From NCBI RefSeq assembly GCF_001550095.1, contig NZ_LRUC01000009.1:1-38511 (forward strand): a stretch of DNA of 38,511 nt, read 5' to 3'. The first letter of the stretch is position 1. Every line of letters begins with the position of its first letter. The notes under the pieces are model-generated. The model was not told the DNA's origin, ran no database searches, and worked only from the letters and a program-made list of their open reading frames with translations. The stretch is from Celeribacter ethanolicus. GTDB lineage: Bacteria; Pseudomonadota; Alphaproteobacteria; Rhodobacterales; Rhodobacteraceae. Shown here piece by piece: positions 25,417 through 34,258 of the stretch. The position numbers and the translations under genes were made by a program.

Positions 25417-25971
25417 TCAGGCGAGTTCGGCCGCGAGTTCTTTCGCGCCGGTCTCAAGGGTTGTGGCAAGGAAAGGGGCGAAGCTGTTCCAGACATCCAT
25501 GCGGAAGCTGGTGTCAGAGTCGCGCCAAAGGACGACGGTGGTGCCGTCGAAGAGTGTGCGACGGGCCTGGCCCACCTTGATCGAGGCGACGTCACGTGCC
25601 AGCCCGATGCTCAGAAGGTCCGGGGTTTTCGGACCTTCGATGGTGAAGGTCACTTCGCGTCCGGTGATCTCGGTCATCGAATGCGGCAGCGACGGGTAGA
25701 GGGCCGCAAGCGCGTCCTCCACCTTTTCGATCTGGTCGAGAGAGACCAGAAGGGACCACTCGTCCGGACCGAGGCAAGCAACTTCGATGCCTTCGGCCTT
25801 GGCGCAGGCCCCGATCTGGGTCGGAAGCTCGACGCCGATGGCCTTGCCGACGGCGGCAAGATCGCCGCGAGCGCGCAGCGAGATGCGCCCGATCAGTTGC
25901 GAGACGGCCACACGGGCAGCAGCGGTATCCACTACGACCGAGGGGGCCAGAGAAGAGATATGCTTGGACAT
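25417..25971 (-). CDS. soxG: Sarcosine oxidase gamma subunit
   Basis: This 184-residue protein is the gamma subunit of heterotetrameric sarcosine oxidase. Features of the family include GRISLRARGDLAAVGKAIGVELP near residue 28, CLGPDEWSLLVS near 66, and ISDR-like ITGREVTFTIEGPKTPDLLSIG in the middle, ending in RMDVWNSFAPFL. The gamma subunit contacts the folate-binding half of the alpha subunit and has no cofactor of its own. GGAGG precedes ATG 25971, and the gene begins 13 bases after soxA and ends 18 bases before glyA. Confidence 0.9.
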   Translation of the reverse strand: MSKHISSLAPSVVVDTAAARVAVSQLIGRISLRARGDLAAVGKAIGVELPTQIGACAKAEGIEVACLGPDEWSLLVSLDQIEKVEDALAALYPSLPHSMTEITGREVTFTIEGPKTPDLLSIGLARDVASIKVGQARRTLFDGTTVVLWRDSDTSFRMDVWNSFAPFLATTLETGAKELAAELA

Positions 25972-25984
25972 GTCTGACCTCCGA

Positions 25985-28978
25985 TCAGATTTTCAGGCGG
26001 CTGTTTTCAGGATCGTAGAACACGGTCCCGGTGATTTTCGCGGCAATGGTCCGGTCCGGCATCGGGATGTAGACCGTTTCGCCCATCTTCGCGTGACCGC
26101 CCTCAACCAGAGCCAGAGCAATCGGATGACCGGTGGTGCCCTGATCGTAGGACGAGGTCACGTGACCGCGCATGGTCATCGGGATCGGCTGTTTCGGATC
26201 GAACACGATCTGAGCGCCTTCTTCGAGCAGGCTGTTGTCTTCGGTCAGAAGACCCACGAGCTGTTTGCGGTTCGGAGCCACGAGGTCCGGACGCATCAGG
26301 CCGCGCATACCGACAAAGTCGGCTTTCTTCTTGCCGATGGCCCACTCCATGCCCGCATCCTGCGGGGTGACGGTGCCATCGGTGTCCTGACCGACGATGA
26401 TATAGCCTTTTTCTGCGCGCAGAACGTGCATGGTCTCGGTGCCGTAGGGGGTGATGTCGTATTGCTGACCCGCCTCCCACAGTTTTTCCCAAAGATCGCG
26501 ACCGTAGGGTGCTGCCACGTTGATCTCGAAGCCGATCTCACCGGTGAAGCTCACGCGCCACAAACGGGCGGGGTAGCCCGCCACTGTGCAGGTCACGCAA
26601 GACATATGCGGGAAGGCCTCTTCGGTCAGCTCAATGCCTTCGACGAAGGGGGCGAGCAGTTTGGCGGCGTTCGGGCCGTTCAGGGCAACGGTGGACCATT
26701 GCTCCGTGGTGGAGGTCAGCCAGACGTTCAGATCGGGCCATTCCGTCTGGAGGTAATCTTCCATCATGTTCAGCACACGCGCCGCGCCACCGGTGGTGGT
26801 GGTGACGTGGAAACGATCTTCCTCGACGCGGGCGATCACACCGTCGTCGCGGATGTAGCCGTCATCGCCCAGCAACAAACCGTAACGACACTTGCCCGGC
26901 GCCAGTTTCAGGAACGGGTTGGTGTACATGCGGTTGACGAATTCGGCGGCGTCGGGGCCGACGACTTCGATCTTGCCCAGCGTGGAAGCGTCGAAGATGC
27001 CCACGGAAGCCCGCGTTGCCGCACATTCGCGGGTCACGGCCTGATCCATGGTCTCGCCCGCTTTCGGGAAGTAACGCGCACGGCGCCACTGACCCACGGG
27101 TTCGAACACGGCGCCATGAGATTCGGCCCAATCGTCGATCTGTGTCTTGCGCACCACTTCGAAATGCGCACCGCGGTGATAGCCCGCGAAGGCGCCGAAG
27201 GTGGTCGGCGTGTAGGGCGGACGGAAGGTCGTCAGACCCACCTGCGGTTGCTTTTTGCCCAGAGCGTCAGCGGCGATGTTCAGGCCGTTGATGTTGGACA
27301 TCTTGCCCTGATCGGTCGCCATGCCGTTGGTGGTGTAGCGTTTGACGTGCTCGATGGAGCGCATGCCCTCGCGCACGGCGAGACGCAGGTCTTTCGCGGT
27401 CACGTCGTTCTGGAAGTCGACAAAGGCTTTTGCCTTGCCCGGGCTGCGGTCGGTCGGCAGTTCGCGCATCGCGACGCCGGAGCCGGTGCGGTCGTCCGCC
27501 ACGGTGTATTCGGTCGCGGTGGCTTCGACGCCGAGCTTGGCCAGAGCCTCGCCCACACGGGTCGCGCCGTCACGTAGTGCGGCTTCAACGCCCCAGAGAC
27601 CACGAGAGGCCCCGGAGATCACGCAATCTTCCGGCGTGTCTTTCGGCAGGAAGGTGGTGAGATCGTCGTCCCAGGCCAGGCTGCCCTTGGTGTGGGAGAA
27701 CAGGTGCAGGGAGGGGGTCCAGCCACCGGACATCAGCAGCGCATCGCATTTGATCCACTGACCGGTGCCGACATTGGTGCCACCGGAGATCGGGTTCACC
27801 CGCACGTTGTTGACGCGCAGACGACCGCCGGTCGCGGTGACCGTGTGCGACAGTTTCACCGGGATGCCACGGGCTCGGGCTTCGGCCTGGAGGTCCTGAC
27901 GCACCTGGGTGCGGGTGTCGACGATGGCCTGAACATAGGCCCCGGCATCCTGAAGATCGAAAGCGGCATACCAGGCACTGTCATGCGAGGTGATGACGAC
28001 CGGGCTGTCGCCGACCTTGACGCCGTAGCGGTTCATGAAGGTCTGGGCAGAACCCGCAAGCATCACGCCCGGACGGTCGTTGCCGTGGAACACCAGCGGT
28101 TTTTCCAGTGCACCCTGGGCCAGAACGACCTGTTTGGCGCGCACACGCCACATCCGCTCACGCGGGGTGTCAGCGGGCAGCGTTGGCAGGTGGTCGGTCA
28201 GCTTTTCGGCCAGAGCGATCAGGTTCTCGTGGTAATACCCGATCGCGGTGGTGCGGGTCATCAGTTTGACACCAGCCTCTTTCAGCGCGGCCAGTTCGTC
28301 TTCGAGCCAGGTCCAGGCGGGTTTGCCGTCGATCTTGGCTTGCGGTTCGGAGAGCAGCGTACCGCCCATTTCGGCGTTTTCGTCGACGAGAATGACCGAC
28401 AGGCCCTTGCCAGCCGCTTCGCGTGCGGCGGCGATGCCGGCGGGACCGGCCCCCACGATCAGCAGATCGCAGTAGACGTAACGTGAGGCATAGGTGTCCG
28501 GGTCGTTTTCGGTCGGGGACACGCCGAGACCGGCGGCGGCGCGGATGAAGGGCTCATAGACCTTGTCCCAGAAGGAGCGCGGCCACATGAAGGTTTTATA
28601 GTAGAAACCGGCCGAGAACATCATGTAGGCGGCGTCGTTCACGGCTCCCACGTCGAATTTCAGGCTCGGGAACTTGTTTTGCGACGTGGTTTCCAGACCG
28701 TTCCAGATTTCCTGGACGGTGGCGCGGGTGTTCGGTTCGAACCGGCCGGGCCCACGACGGGTGCCGATCAGCGCGTTGGGTTCTTCGGAACCGGCTGCGA
28801 TGGCGCCGCGCGGGCGGTGGTATTTGAACGACCGGCCCATCAGGTGCACGCCGTGGGACAAGAGCGCGGAGGCGACGGTGTCGCCTTTCAGGCCGGTGTA
28901 GGGCTTGCCGTCAAAGGTGAAAACGACGGGTTGTGAGGCATCGACACGACCGCGTCCGCGAAGACGATACTTGCTCAT
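25985..28978 (-). CDS. soxA: Sarcosine oxidase alpha subunit
   Basis: This 997-residue alpha subunit binds NAD and folate in the tetramer that oxidises sarcosine to glycine, H2O2 and methylene-THF (formaldehyde without folate). The N-terminal region (about 10-75) has GDTVASALLSHGVHLMGRSF and FKYHRPRGAI. A dinucleotide-binding motif GAGPAG sits at residues 176-181, followed by LVDENAEMGGTLL. The C-terminal 380 residues are a GcvT-like aminomethyltransferase domain with TLGKIEVVGPDAAEFVNRMYTN-type and GEIGFEINVAAP segments. Its ATG overlaps the soxD stop by four bases. Length is in the family's usual range of about 960-1010. Confidence 0.96.
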   Translation of the reverse strand: MSKYRLRGRGRVDASQPVVFTFDGKPYTGLKGDTVASALLSHGVHLMGRSFKYHRPRGAIAAGSEEPNALIGTRRGPGRFEPNTRATVQEIWNGLETTSQNKFPSLKFDVGAVNDAAYMMFSAGFYYKTFMWPRSFWDKVYEPFIRAAAGLGVSPTENDPDTYASRYVYCDLLIVGAGPAGIAAAREAAGKGLSVILVDENAEMGGTLLSEPQAKIDGKPAWTWLEDELAALKEAGVKLMTRTTAIGYYHENLIALAEKLTDHLPTLPADTPRERMWRVRAKQVVLAQGALEKPLVFHGNDRPGVMLAGSAQTFMNRYGVKVGDSPVVITSHDSAWYAAFDLQDAGAYVQAIVDTRTQVRQDLQAEARARGIPVKLSHTVTATGGRLRVNNVRVNPISGGTNVGTGQWIKCDALLMSGGWTPSLHLFSHTKGSLAWDDDLTTFLPKDTPEDCVISGASRGLWGVEAALRDGATRVGEALAKLGVEATATEYTVADDRTGSGVAMRELPTDRSPGKAKAFVDFQNDVTAKDLRLAVREGMRSIEHVKRYTTNGMATDQGKMSNINGLNIAADALGKKQPQVGLTTFRPPYTPTTFGAFAGYHRGAHFEVVRKTQIDDWAESHGAVFEPVGQWRRARYFPKAGETMDQAVTRECAATRASVGIFDASTLGKIEVVGPDAAEFVNRMYTNPFLKLAPGKCRYGLLLGDDGYIRDDGVIARVEEDRFHVTTTTGGAARVLNMMEDYLQTEWPDLNVWLTSTTEQWSTVALNGPNAAKLLAPFVEGIELTEEAFPHMSCVTCTVAGYPARLWRVSFTGEIGFEINVAAPYGRDLWEKLWEAGQQYDITPYGTETMHVLRAEKGYIIVGQDTDGTVTPQDAGMEWAIGKKKADFVGMRGLMRPDLVAPNRKQLVGLLTEDNSLLEEGAQIVFDPKQPIPMTMRGHVTSSYDQGTTGHPIALALVEGGHAKMGETVYIPMPDRTIAAKITGTVFYDPENSRLKI

Positions 28979-29277
28979 TTATCTTCCTCCAGAAGCGTGG
29001 CGAGATCCGGACGCGGTTCGCCAGCTTTGTACGTGATGTAGAAACGGTCGGTGATGGTGTTCCGCACCGCATTGAAGAACCGGCCACAGCCGTGGGCGTG
29101 ACGCCAGCGCTCGAAATGCGGGCCTTTCACGTTTTCGCGCAGGAAGAGAAAGGATTCCCACTGGTCGTCGGTCTGATCGGACGGGTTTTCCGGTCGGTCG
29201 ATATGCGCCTCGCCGGCATAGGTGAACTCGAGCTCGGGCAGAGTTTCGCCGCAATAAGGACAATGAATCTGGATCAT
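28975..29277 (-). CDS. soxD: Sarcosine oxidase delta subunit
   Basis: This 100-residue subunit carries the structural zinc of heterotetrameric sarcosine oxidase. The ligand set is visible as Cys6 and Cys9 (IHCPYCGE) and a histidine plus cysteine in RWRHAHGCGRFF (His60 and Cys64 by alignment with the known Cys-Cys-His-Cys site). The end FYITYKAGEPRP is typical. AAGGAGA precedes ATG 29277. It starts 13 bases after soxB and overlaps soxA by four bases, so the subunits are made in step. Confidence 0.95.
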   Translation of the reverse strand: MIQIHCPYCGETLPELEFTYAGEAHIDRPENPSDQTDDQWESFLFLRENVKGPHFERWRHAHGCGRFFNAVRNTITDRFYITYKAGEPRPDLATLLEEDK

Positions 29278-29290
29278 GTCGTGTTTCTCC

Positions 29291-30544
29291 TTAGTGGGCC
29301 ACAGCGGCAGCGGCGGCTTCGTCGATCAGGCGGCCGGTGCGGAAACGGTCCAACGAGAACGGGGCGTTGATCGGGTGCGGCTCGTCCTTGGCGATGGTGT
29401 GGGCAAAGACATGGGCCGAGCCGGGCGTCGCCTTGAACCCGCCGGTGCCCCAGCCGCAGTTGACGTAGAGGTTCGGCACCGGTGTCTTGCCGATGATCGG
29501 CGAACGGTCCGGTGTGTTGTCGGTGATCCCGCCCCATTTGCGCAGCATCCGCATGCGGTTGAAGATCGGGAACACTTCGGAGATCGCCGCGATGGTGTGC
29601 TCGATCAGCGGCAGACCGCCGCGTTGGGAGTAGGACACATATTGGTCGGTCCCGGAGCCGATGACCAGCTCGCCCTTGTCGGATTGCGAGCAATAGGCGT
29701 GCACCGCGTTGGACATGACAACGCAAGGGAAGACCGGTTTGACGGGTTCGGACACCAGCGCCTGAAGCGGCATGGATTCAAGCGGCAGACGCACACCTGC
29801 GGTGGCCATGACCATCGAGTTGTGGCCGGAGGCAGAGACGCCAACTTTCTTGCACTTGATGAAACCTTTGTCGGTGTCGACCCCGATCACCGCACCGTCA
29901 GGGCCACGGCGGATCGCCTGAACCGCACAGTTCTGGATGATGTCCACACCACGCTCGGCGGCACCACGGGCATAGCCCCAGGCCACGGCGTCGTGACGTG
30001 CGGTGCCTGCGCGTTCCTGAAGCGCACCGCCCATCACCGGGTAACGCGCGTCTTTCGCGATATTGACCGGCGGGCAGTATTCCTTGCACTCTTCCGGGGT
30101 CAGCCAGCGGTTGTCGATGCCGTTCAGGCGGTTGGCATGGACGTGGCGCTTGAAGCTCTGCACGTCATGCACCGTATGGGCCAGCATGAGACAGCCCCGG
30201 TTGGAGTACATGACGTTGTAGTTGAGCTCCTGGCTCAGCCCCTGCCACAGGTCTACCGCGTGATTGAAGAGCGCCTGGCTCTCGTCATAGAGGTAGTTCG
30301 AGCGAATGATCGTGGTGTTCCGACCGGTGTTGCCACCGCCGAGCCAGCCTTTGTCGATCACGGCGACATTGGTGATGCCGTGCTCTTTGGCGAGATAATA
30401 GGCGGCGCCAAGCCCGTGGCCGCCAGCACCGACGATGACCACGTCATATTCGGCTTTCGGCTGGCATTCCGGCCATTGCTCGGTCCAGTTCTTGTGCCCG
30501 GTCAGGGCGTTCTTAACAAGGTTCAGTGCATTGAAGCGAGTCAT
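29291..30544 (-). CDS. soxB: Sarcosine oxidase beta subunit
   Basis: This 417-residue beta subunit holds the sarcosine oxidation site, with non-covalent FAD and covalent FMN. The FAD motif is [18 protein letters not shown] (about residues 35-52), followed by [17 protein letters not shown]. The [12 protein letters not shown] segment around 180-191 contains the candidate histidine for FMN attachment (His184, corresponding to His173 of characterised enzymes). The C-terminal [16 protein letters not shown] is conserved. It is the first gene of soxBDAG-glyA-sdaA. The binding site before ATG 30544 is weak (GAGAAAG). The upstream region contains an inverted repeat and a TTTGCGCC motif. Confidence 0.97.
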   Translation of the reverse strand: MTRFNALNLVKNALTGHKNWTEQWPECQPKAEYDVVIVGAGGHGLGAAYYLAKEHGITNVAVIDKGWLGGGNTGRNTTIIRSNYLYDESQALFNHAVDLWQGLSQELNYNVMYSNRGCLMLAHTVHDVQSFKRHVHANRLNGIDNRWLTPEECKEYCPPVNIAKDARYPVMGGALQERAGTARHDAVAWGYARGAAERGVDIIQNCAVQAIRRGPDGAVIGVDTDKGFIKCKKVGVSASGHNSMVMATAGVRLPLESMPLQALVSEPVKPVFPCVVMSNAVHAYCSQSDKGELVIGSGTDQYVSYSQRGGLPLIEHTIAAISEVFPIFNRMRMLRKWGGITDNTPDRSPIIGKTPVPNLYVNCGWGTGGFKATPGSAHVFAHTIAKDEPHPINAPFSLDRFRTGRLIDEAAAAAVAH

Positions 30545-30905
30545 CGTGCAGCTTTCTCAGTGAGAGAAGGGATCGGAGGATGATCGCGCCTGTGCGTGGC
30601 GAATAATCGGACATTTGCGCCACGTCTTGTGAAGGTATGCGTCATCGTCATGTTTTTGTCGTCTTGGTCTAAAAGTCGGTCAGGGTGGGCGGGATTTCAT
30701 TCGTGTCCTGCACATTATTTGAACGGAATTCTCCACTTTATGCTGAATTTCGGGCCGGTTTTCGGCCGAAGTTTCAAAAGCGGACCGGGATCACCGACAG
30801 ATGATTCATGGGACTGCCAGTCGTTGCCGGTCGGCGCGTCGCACGCGTCGGCGCGCGATCTCGCATCTGCCGCATATGTTCTGTTGCACATGCGGCAATT
30901 TGCGC
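30545..30905 (-). promoter_or_regulatory. Promoter region of soxBDAG-glyA-sdaA
   Basis: This 361-base stretch holds no gene that I can support. It contains TTTGCGCC at 30614-30621, embedded in an inverted repeat CGTGGCG (30595-30601) / CGCCACG (30618-30624) that lies 51-80 bases before soxB. Nearer folB, TGCCGCAT / ATGCGGCA (30868-30875 and 30890-30897) form an eight-pair stem with a 14-base loop, just past the folB stop. Confidence 0.55.
30595..30624. promoter_or_regulatory. Candidate operator upstream of soxB
   Basis: CGTGGCG and CGCCACG are perfect seven-base inverted repeats with 16 bases between, centre to centre 23 bp. The right arm overlaps TTTGCGCC, a motif also found on the minus strand upstream of gbcA. 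The position suggests control of the sarcosine oxidase operon by the GbdR-like regulator or another GlxA/AraC protein. Confidence 0.45.
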
Positions 30906-31268
30906 TCAGCGCTGTCGCCGGATTTCAATTCCGGCATGATCGAGCGTGGCCCGGATCGGTGCGGAGGGCTTGCGCACGGTGACGCGCACGGCGCGGATCA
31001 GGGCAAAGCGATCCAGAATCCCCTGCGCGATCCGCTCCCCCAGGGTTTCGATCAGGTCGAAGGGGCCGCTGTCGGAGATCTCTTGCGCCAGTTCACAGAG
31101 GGCGTCGTAACAGACGGTCCGCGTGTAATCGTCGGACTGTCCCGCCGGTGCCAGATCGAGTTCACAGGACAGGTCGATGTAAAACCGCTGACCGAGGCGT
31201 TTTTCTTCCGGCATGACGCCGTGAAAGCCATAGAGACACAGGTTGCTGAGAAAGATGCGGTCGGACAT
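30906..31268 (-). CDS. folB: Dihydroneopterin aldolase-like protein
   Basis: This 120-residue protein belongs to the FolB family of tunnel-fold enzymes, which split dihydroneopterin in folate synthesis. MSDRIFLSNLCLYGFHGVMPEEKRLGQRFYIDLS-type N-terminus (positions 1-33) is characteristic, with the catalytic glutamate in MPEEK and a C-terminal lysine in VTVRKPSAPIRATLDHAG. The start is ATG 31268 with GAGG upstream; a longer frame to 31532 runs back into the BCCT gene and is not supported. It sits 104 bases after the BCCT gene behind a terminator. Its presence beside folate-dependent demethylases hints at extra folate synthesis during betaine growth. Confidence 0.88.
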   Translation of the reverse strand: MSDRIFLSNLCLYGFHGVMPEEKRLGQRFYIDLSCELDLAPAGQSDDYTRTVCYDALCELAQEISDSGPFDLIETLGERIAQGILDRFALIRAVRVTVRKPSAPIRATLDHAGIEIRRQR

Positions 31269-31306
31269 GGGGACCTCATGAGCGGGCCAGAAGAGAGGCG
31301 GGTTAT

Positions 31307-31342
31307 AAAAAATGCCGCCAGAGGGCGAACCATCCGGCGGCA
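31307..31342 (-). terminator. Intrinsic terminator after the BCCT transporter gene
   Basis: On the minus strand TGCCGCC and GGCGGCA (31313-31319 and 31336-31342) form a seven-pair stem with a 16-base loop, followed by TTTTTT (complement of 31307-31312). It lies 30 bases after the transporter stop and would separate it from folB. Confidence 0.8.
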
Positions 31343-31372
31343 CAGGGGAAGGGCAGGGGAGGCCCTCGGAAG

Positions 31373-33013
31373 TTATCGGGGCTCTGAGGCCAGACCGCGC
31401 CAGATCGCGTAGCACATCATCAGCAGGACGACGGTGAACGGAAGCCCGGTCGAGATGACCATGGACTGGAGCGAGCTGAGGCCGCCTGCGGAGAGCAGCA
31501 GCACGATGGCCACCACGCCTTCGAACAGGCACCAGAACACGCGCTGCGGCACCGGTGCGTCGACTTTACCGCCTGCGGCGATAGTGTCGATGACCAGCGA
31601 GCCGGAGTCGGACGAGGTCACGAAGAAGACGATGACCAGAACGATGCCGATGAAGGAGGTGATCGCCGTCCAGGGCATGGCGTCCAGCATGGTGAAGAGC
31701 TGAAGCGGCAGGGGGGCTTCGGTCACGGCCATGTAGCCGTCACGCACCACCTGGCTGATTGCGGCCCCGCCGAAGACGGACATCCAGAGCACACAGACCA
31801 TGGAGGGGACGATCAGCACGGAGATGATGAACTCGCGCACAGTGCGGCCACGGGAGACGCGGGCGATGAACATGCCGACGAACGGGGACCAGGAAATCCA
31901 CCAAGCCCAATAGAAGGAGGTCCAGCCTTGCGAGAAGTTGACGTCTTCACGACCGATCGGCATGGACAGCTCCGGCAGGTATTGCAGGTAGGCGCCGAGG
32001 AAGTTGAGGATGTCGGTGGTCAGCAGCAGGGTCGGACCAGCGATGAGCACGAAGGCCCAGAGCAGGAAGGCCACGCCCATGTTGATCTCGGACAAGAGTT
32101 TCACACCGGCTTCGAGACCACGGACCACGGAGAACAGAGCGACAGCGGTGATGCCGCAGATCAGGATCACCTGCGAGGTATCACTGATCGGCATGCCGAA
32201 AAGCTTGTTGAAGCCGGAGTTGGCCTGTGCCGCGCCGAGACCCAGCGAGGTGGCGAGACCGAAGAGGGTCGCGAACACGGCGAGGATGTCGATGATGTGA
32301 CCCGGCCAGCCCCAGACGCGTTCACCGAAGATCGGGTAGAACGCGGAGCGGATGGTGAGCGGCAGGCCCTTGTTATATGAGAACAGCGCGAGGCTCAGCG
32401 CCACGATGGCATAGATCGCCCAAGGGTGCAGGCCCCAGTGGAAGATCGAGGCGGCCATGCCGAGACGCACGGCTTCGGCTTCGTTGCCAGCGGCCGCGCC
32501 CAGCGGCGCCCAGTCGGTGCGCACGCCGTCTTCGCCGACGGAAATGCCGCCCATCGAGGAGGAGAAATGGCTCAGAGGCTCGGAGACCCCATAGAACATC
32601 AGACCGATGCCCATCCCGGCGGCGAAGAGCATCGCGAACCAGCTCGTGTAGGTGAAATCCGGTTTCGCTTCGGGGCCACCCAGGCGGATTTTGCCATAGG
32701 GGCTGATCACTATGAGAAGGCAGACGATGACAAAGATGTCTGCCGCGCCGAGGAAGAACCAATCGAACCCTTTCGTCACAAAAGAGAACATGGCGCTGAA
32801 CATGTTGCCTGCTTTTTCCGGCAGCAACAGGGTGAAGACCACAAAGGCGATGACGGCGATGGCAGATACCGGGAACACTGGCTTGTGAAGGTCAAAACCG
32901 AAAGGCCCGAATTGGCCTTCGATATTGTCTTGGCCGATATCGTAATCGGTCTCGATGATGCTTTCCGGCGGCGCCTCATACGGCGTTTGCACCGGATCTT
33001 TGGAGTCAGTCAT
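31373..33013 (-). CDS. BCCT-family glycine betaine transporter
   Basis: This 546-residue carrier has the twelve-segment betaine/choline/carnitine transporter fold. The unwound first-helix motif GMGIGLMFYG is at residues 133-142, the same glycine-rich form as in the Na+/betaine symporter BetP. In choline carriers such as BetT an aspartate replaces the last glycine, so glycine betaine is the likely substrate. The tryptophan-rich signature reads FYWAWWISWSPFVGMFIARVSRGRT, and VTSSDSGSLVIDT is also conserved. GGAGGG precedes ATG 33013. It follows gbcB by 150 bases and ends at a terminator. The acidic N-terminal tail of about 40 residues may take part in osmotic sensing, but that is speculative. 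Confidence 0.93.
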   Translation of the reverse strand: MTDSKDPVQTPYEAPPESIIETDYDIGQDNIEGQFGPFGFDLHKPVFPVSAIAVIAFVVFTLLLPEKAGNMFSAMFSFVTKGFDWFFLGAADIFVIVCLLIVISPYGKIRLGGPEAKPDFTYTSWFAMLFAAGMGIGLMFYGVSEPLSHFSSSMGGISVGEDGVRTDWAPLGAAAGNEAEAVRLGMAASIFHWGLHPWAIYAIVALSLALFSYNKGLPLTIRSAFYPIFGERVWGWPGHIIDILAVFATLFGLATSLGLGAAQANSGFNKLFGMPISDTSQVILICGITAVALFSVVRGLEAGVKLLSEINMGVAFLLWAFVLIAGPTLLLTTDILNFLGAYLQYLPELSMPIGREDVNFSQGWTSFYWAWWISWSPFVGMFIARVSRGRTVREFIISVLIVPSMVCVLWMSVFGGAAISQVVRDGYMAVTEAPLPLQLFTMLDAMPWTAITSFIGIVLVIVFFVTSSDSGSLVIDTIAAGGKVDAPVPQRVFWCLFEGVVAIVLLLSAGGLSSLQSMVISTGLPFTVVLLMMCYAIWRGLASEPR

Positions 33014-33163
33014 AGATATCCCTCCATTGTTGGGTGTGCGGAAAAAAACCGCTTTCAGGTTTTCTTGAGGTCTCTTGGGGGACCATTGCTTTTATTGAGA
33101 TGTCACGCGTGCCGCTTTGGTGAGCGCCTCAGGGCGCGGACACGCGGGACAAGAGGTTGCACT

Positions 33164-34258
33164 TCAGAGTTCGACCTCGACATCGGACAGCGGGGTCGAG
33201 CAGCAGATCAGGATCTTGCCCTGCTCGATCTCGCGTTTGCGGATGCCGCCGCCGTGCTGCATATCGACTTCGCCGGAGAGAAGTTTCGATTTGCAGGTGC
33301 CGCAGATGCCGCGCTGGCAGGAGGAGATGGGCAGAAGCCCGGCCTCCTTGGCCGCAGACAGAATGGTCATGCCGGGGCTGACCTCGACCACATGACCGGT
33401 TTTCGGGAAGCTCACGCGGAAGGTCTGACCGCTGATTTCGGGGGCTGCGGTGGGCTCTTCGATGGTCCCCGCCGTTTCCGCCCCGAAATCGAAGCTCTCC
33501 TCGAAATAGTTGTCCATGTTGAACCCGGCCTCGCGCAGCATGTCGCGCACGCCTTCCATGAAGCGCGCCGGACCGCAGCAGAACACTTTGCGCTCCTTGT
33601 AATCCGGCGACATCATGGCGAGCATCTGGATGTTCAGACGTCCGACATATCCGCTCCAGGCGTGGCTGGCAGAGGTGGTGTCGACCGTCAGAGCCAGTTT
33701 CAGGGTCGGGTTCTGCATCGCCAGAAGCTCAAGCTCCTTGCGGAAGATCAGATCCGCAGGGGTCCGGGCCGCATGGACGAAATGCAGGTCGTAGGGTTCC
33801 GATAGGTCGCAGGCCGTGCGGGTCATCGACATCAAGGGCGTGATGCCGCTGCCAGCGGAGATGAACAGAAGTTTCTCTTCCGCATTGGCGTCGGTGGTGA
33901 ACTCCCCCGACGGGCCGATGACGTTCAGTTCCTTGCCCGGCAGCATGTTGTCATGCAGCCAGTTGGACCCCGGGCCGCCCGGGACGCGCTTGACCGTGAT
34001 TTCGATCCGGTAAGGCCGCGCCGCCGAGGCGGAAATCGTGTAGCTGCGCGTGACCATGCCGTCGACCGGCAGTTCAAAGGTCATGTGCTGTCCCGGGTAG
34101 AACCGGAAGTCCCGCGGTTCGCGTGCCGAGAACACGAAGGTCTTCACGTCATGCGTTTCCTGCCGGACCTGGCGGCAGACGAGCGTGTCGTCCACCTCCG
34201 GGTCCCACAGAGGAACGCCCGTCGCTTCGGTCAGCTTCTCGTTGGTCGGTGCAGTCAT
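33164..34258 (-). CDS. gbcB: Glycine betaine monooxygenase reductase subunit
   Basis: This 364-residue ferredoxin-NAD(P)H reductase passes electrons to the Rieske subunit. The FAD motif TRSYTISASA lies near residue 70, the NAD part includes LLFISAGSGITPLMSM and VFCCGPARFMEGV, and a C-terminal plant-type [2Fe-2S] domain carries SSCQRGICGTCKSKLL with a distant cysteine in ILICCSTPL. This domain order matches GbcB and related reductases of Rieske oxygenases. Its ATG overlaps the gbcA stop by four bases, so the two are a coupled pair. Carnitine and stachydrine demethylases use similar partners, but the cluster as a whole supports betaine. Confidence 0.92.
   Translation of the reverse strand: MTAPTNEKLTEATGVPLWDPEVDDTLVCRQVRQETHDVKTFVFSAREPRDFRFYPGQHMTFELPVDGMVTRSYTISASAARPYRIEITVKRVPGGPGSNWLHDNMLPGKELNVIGPSGEFTTDANAEEKLLFISAGSGITPLMSMTRTACDLSEPYDLHFVHAARTPADLIFRKELELLAMQNPTLKLALTVDTTSASHAWSGYVGRLNIQMLAMMSPDYKERKVFCCGPARFMEGVRDMLREAGFNMDNYFEESFDFGAETAGTIEEPTAAPEISGQTFRVSFPKTGHVVEVSPGMTILSAAKEAGLLPISSCQRGICGTCKSKLLSGEVDMQHGGGIRKREIEQGKILICCSTPLSDVEVEL

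Noticed and set aside
22852-25977. A very long open frame (1041 codons) on the plus strand opposite sdaA, glyA and soxG.
   Set aside because: The minus strand encodes three full, motif-complete enzymes here. The plus frame is a by-product of GC-rich codon use and shows no domain.
25787-27577. A 596-codon plus-strand frame opposite soxA.
   Set aside because: It is an antisense shadow; soxA is complete and motif-bearing on the minus strand.
33124-33137. A small hairpin (GCGCC, loop TCAG, GGCGC) between gbcB and the BCCT gene as a terminator.
   Set aside because: The stem has only five pairs and there is no T tract, so gbcAB and the BCCT gene may be co-transcribed.
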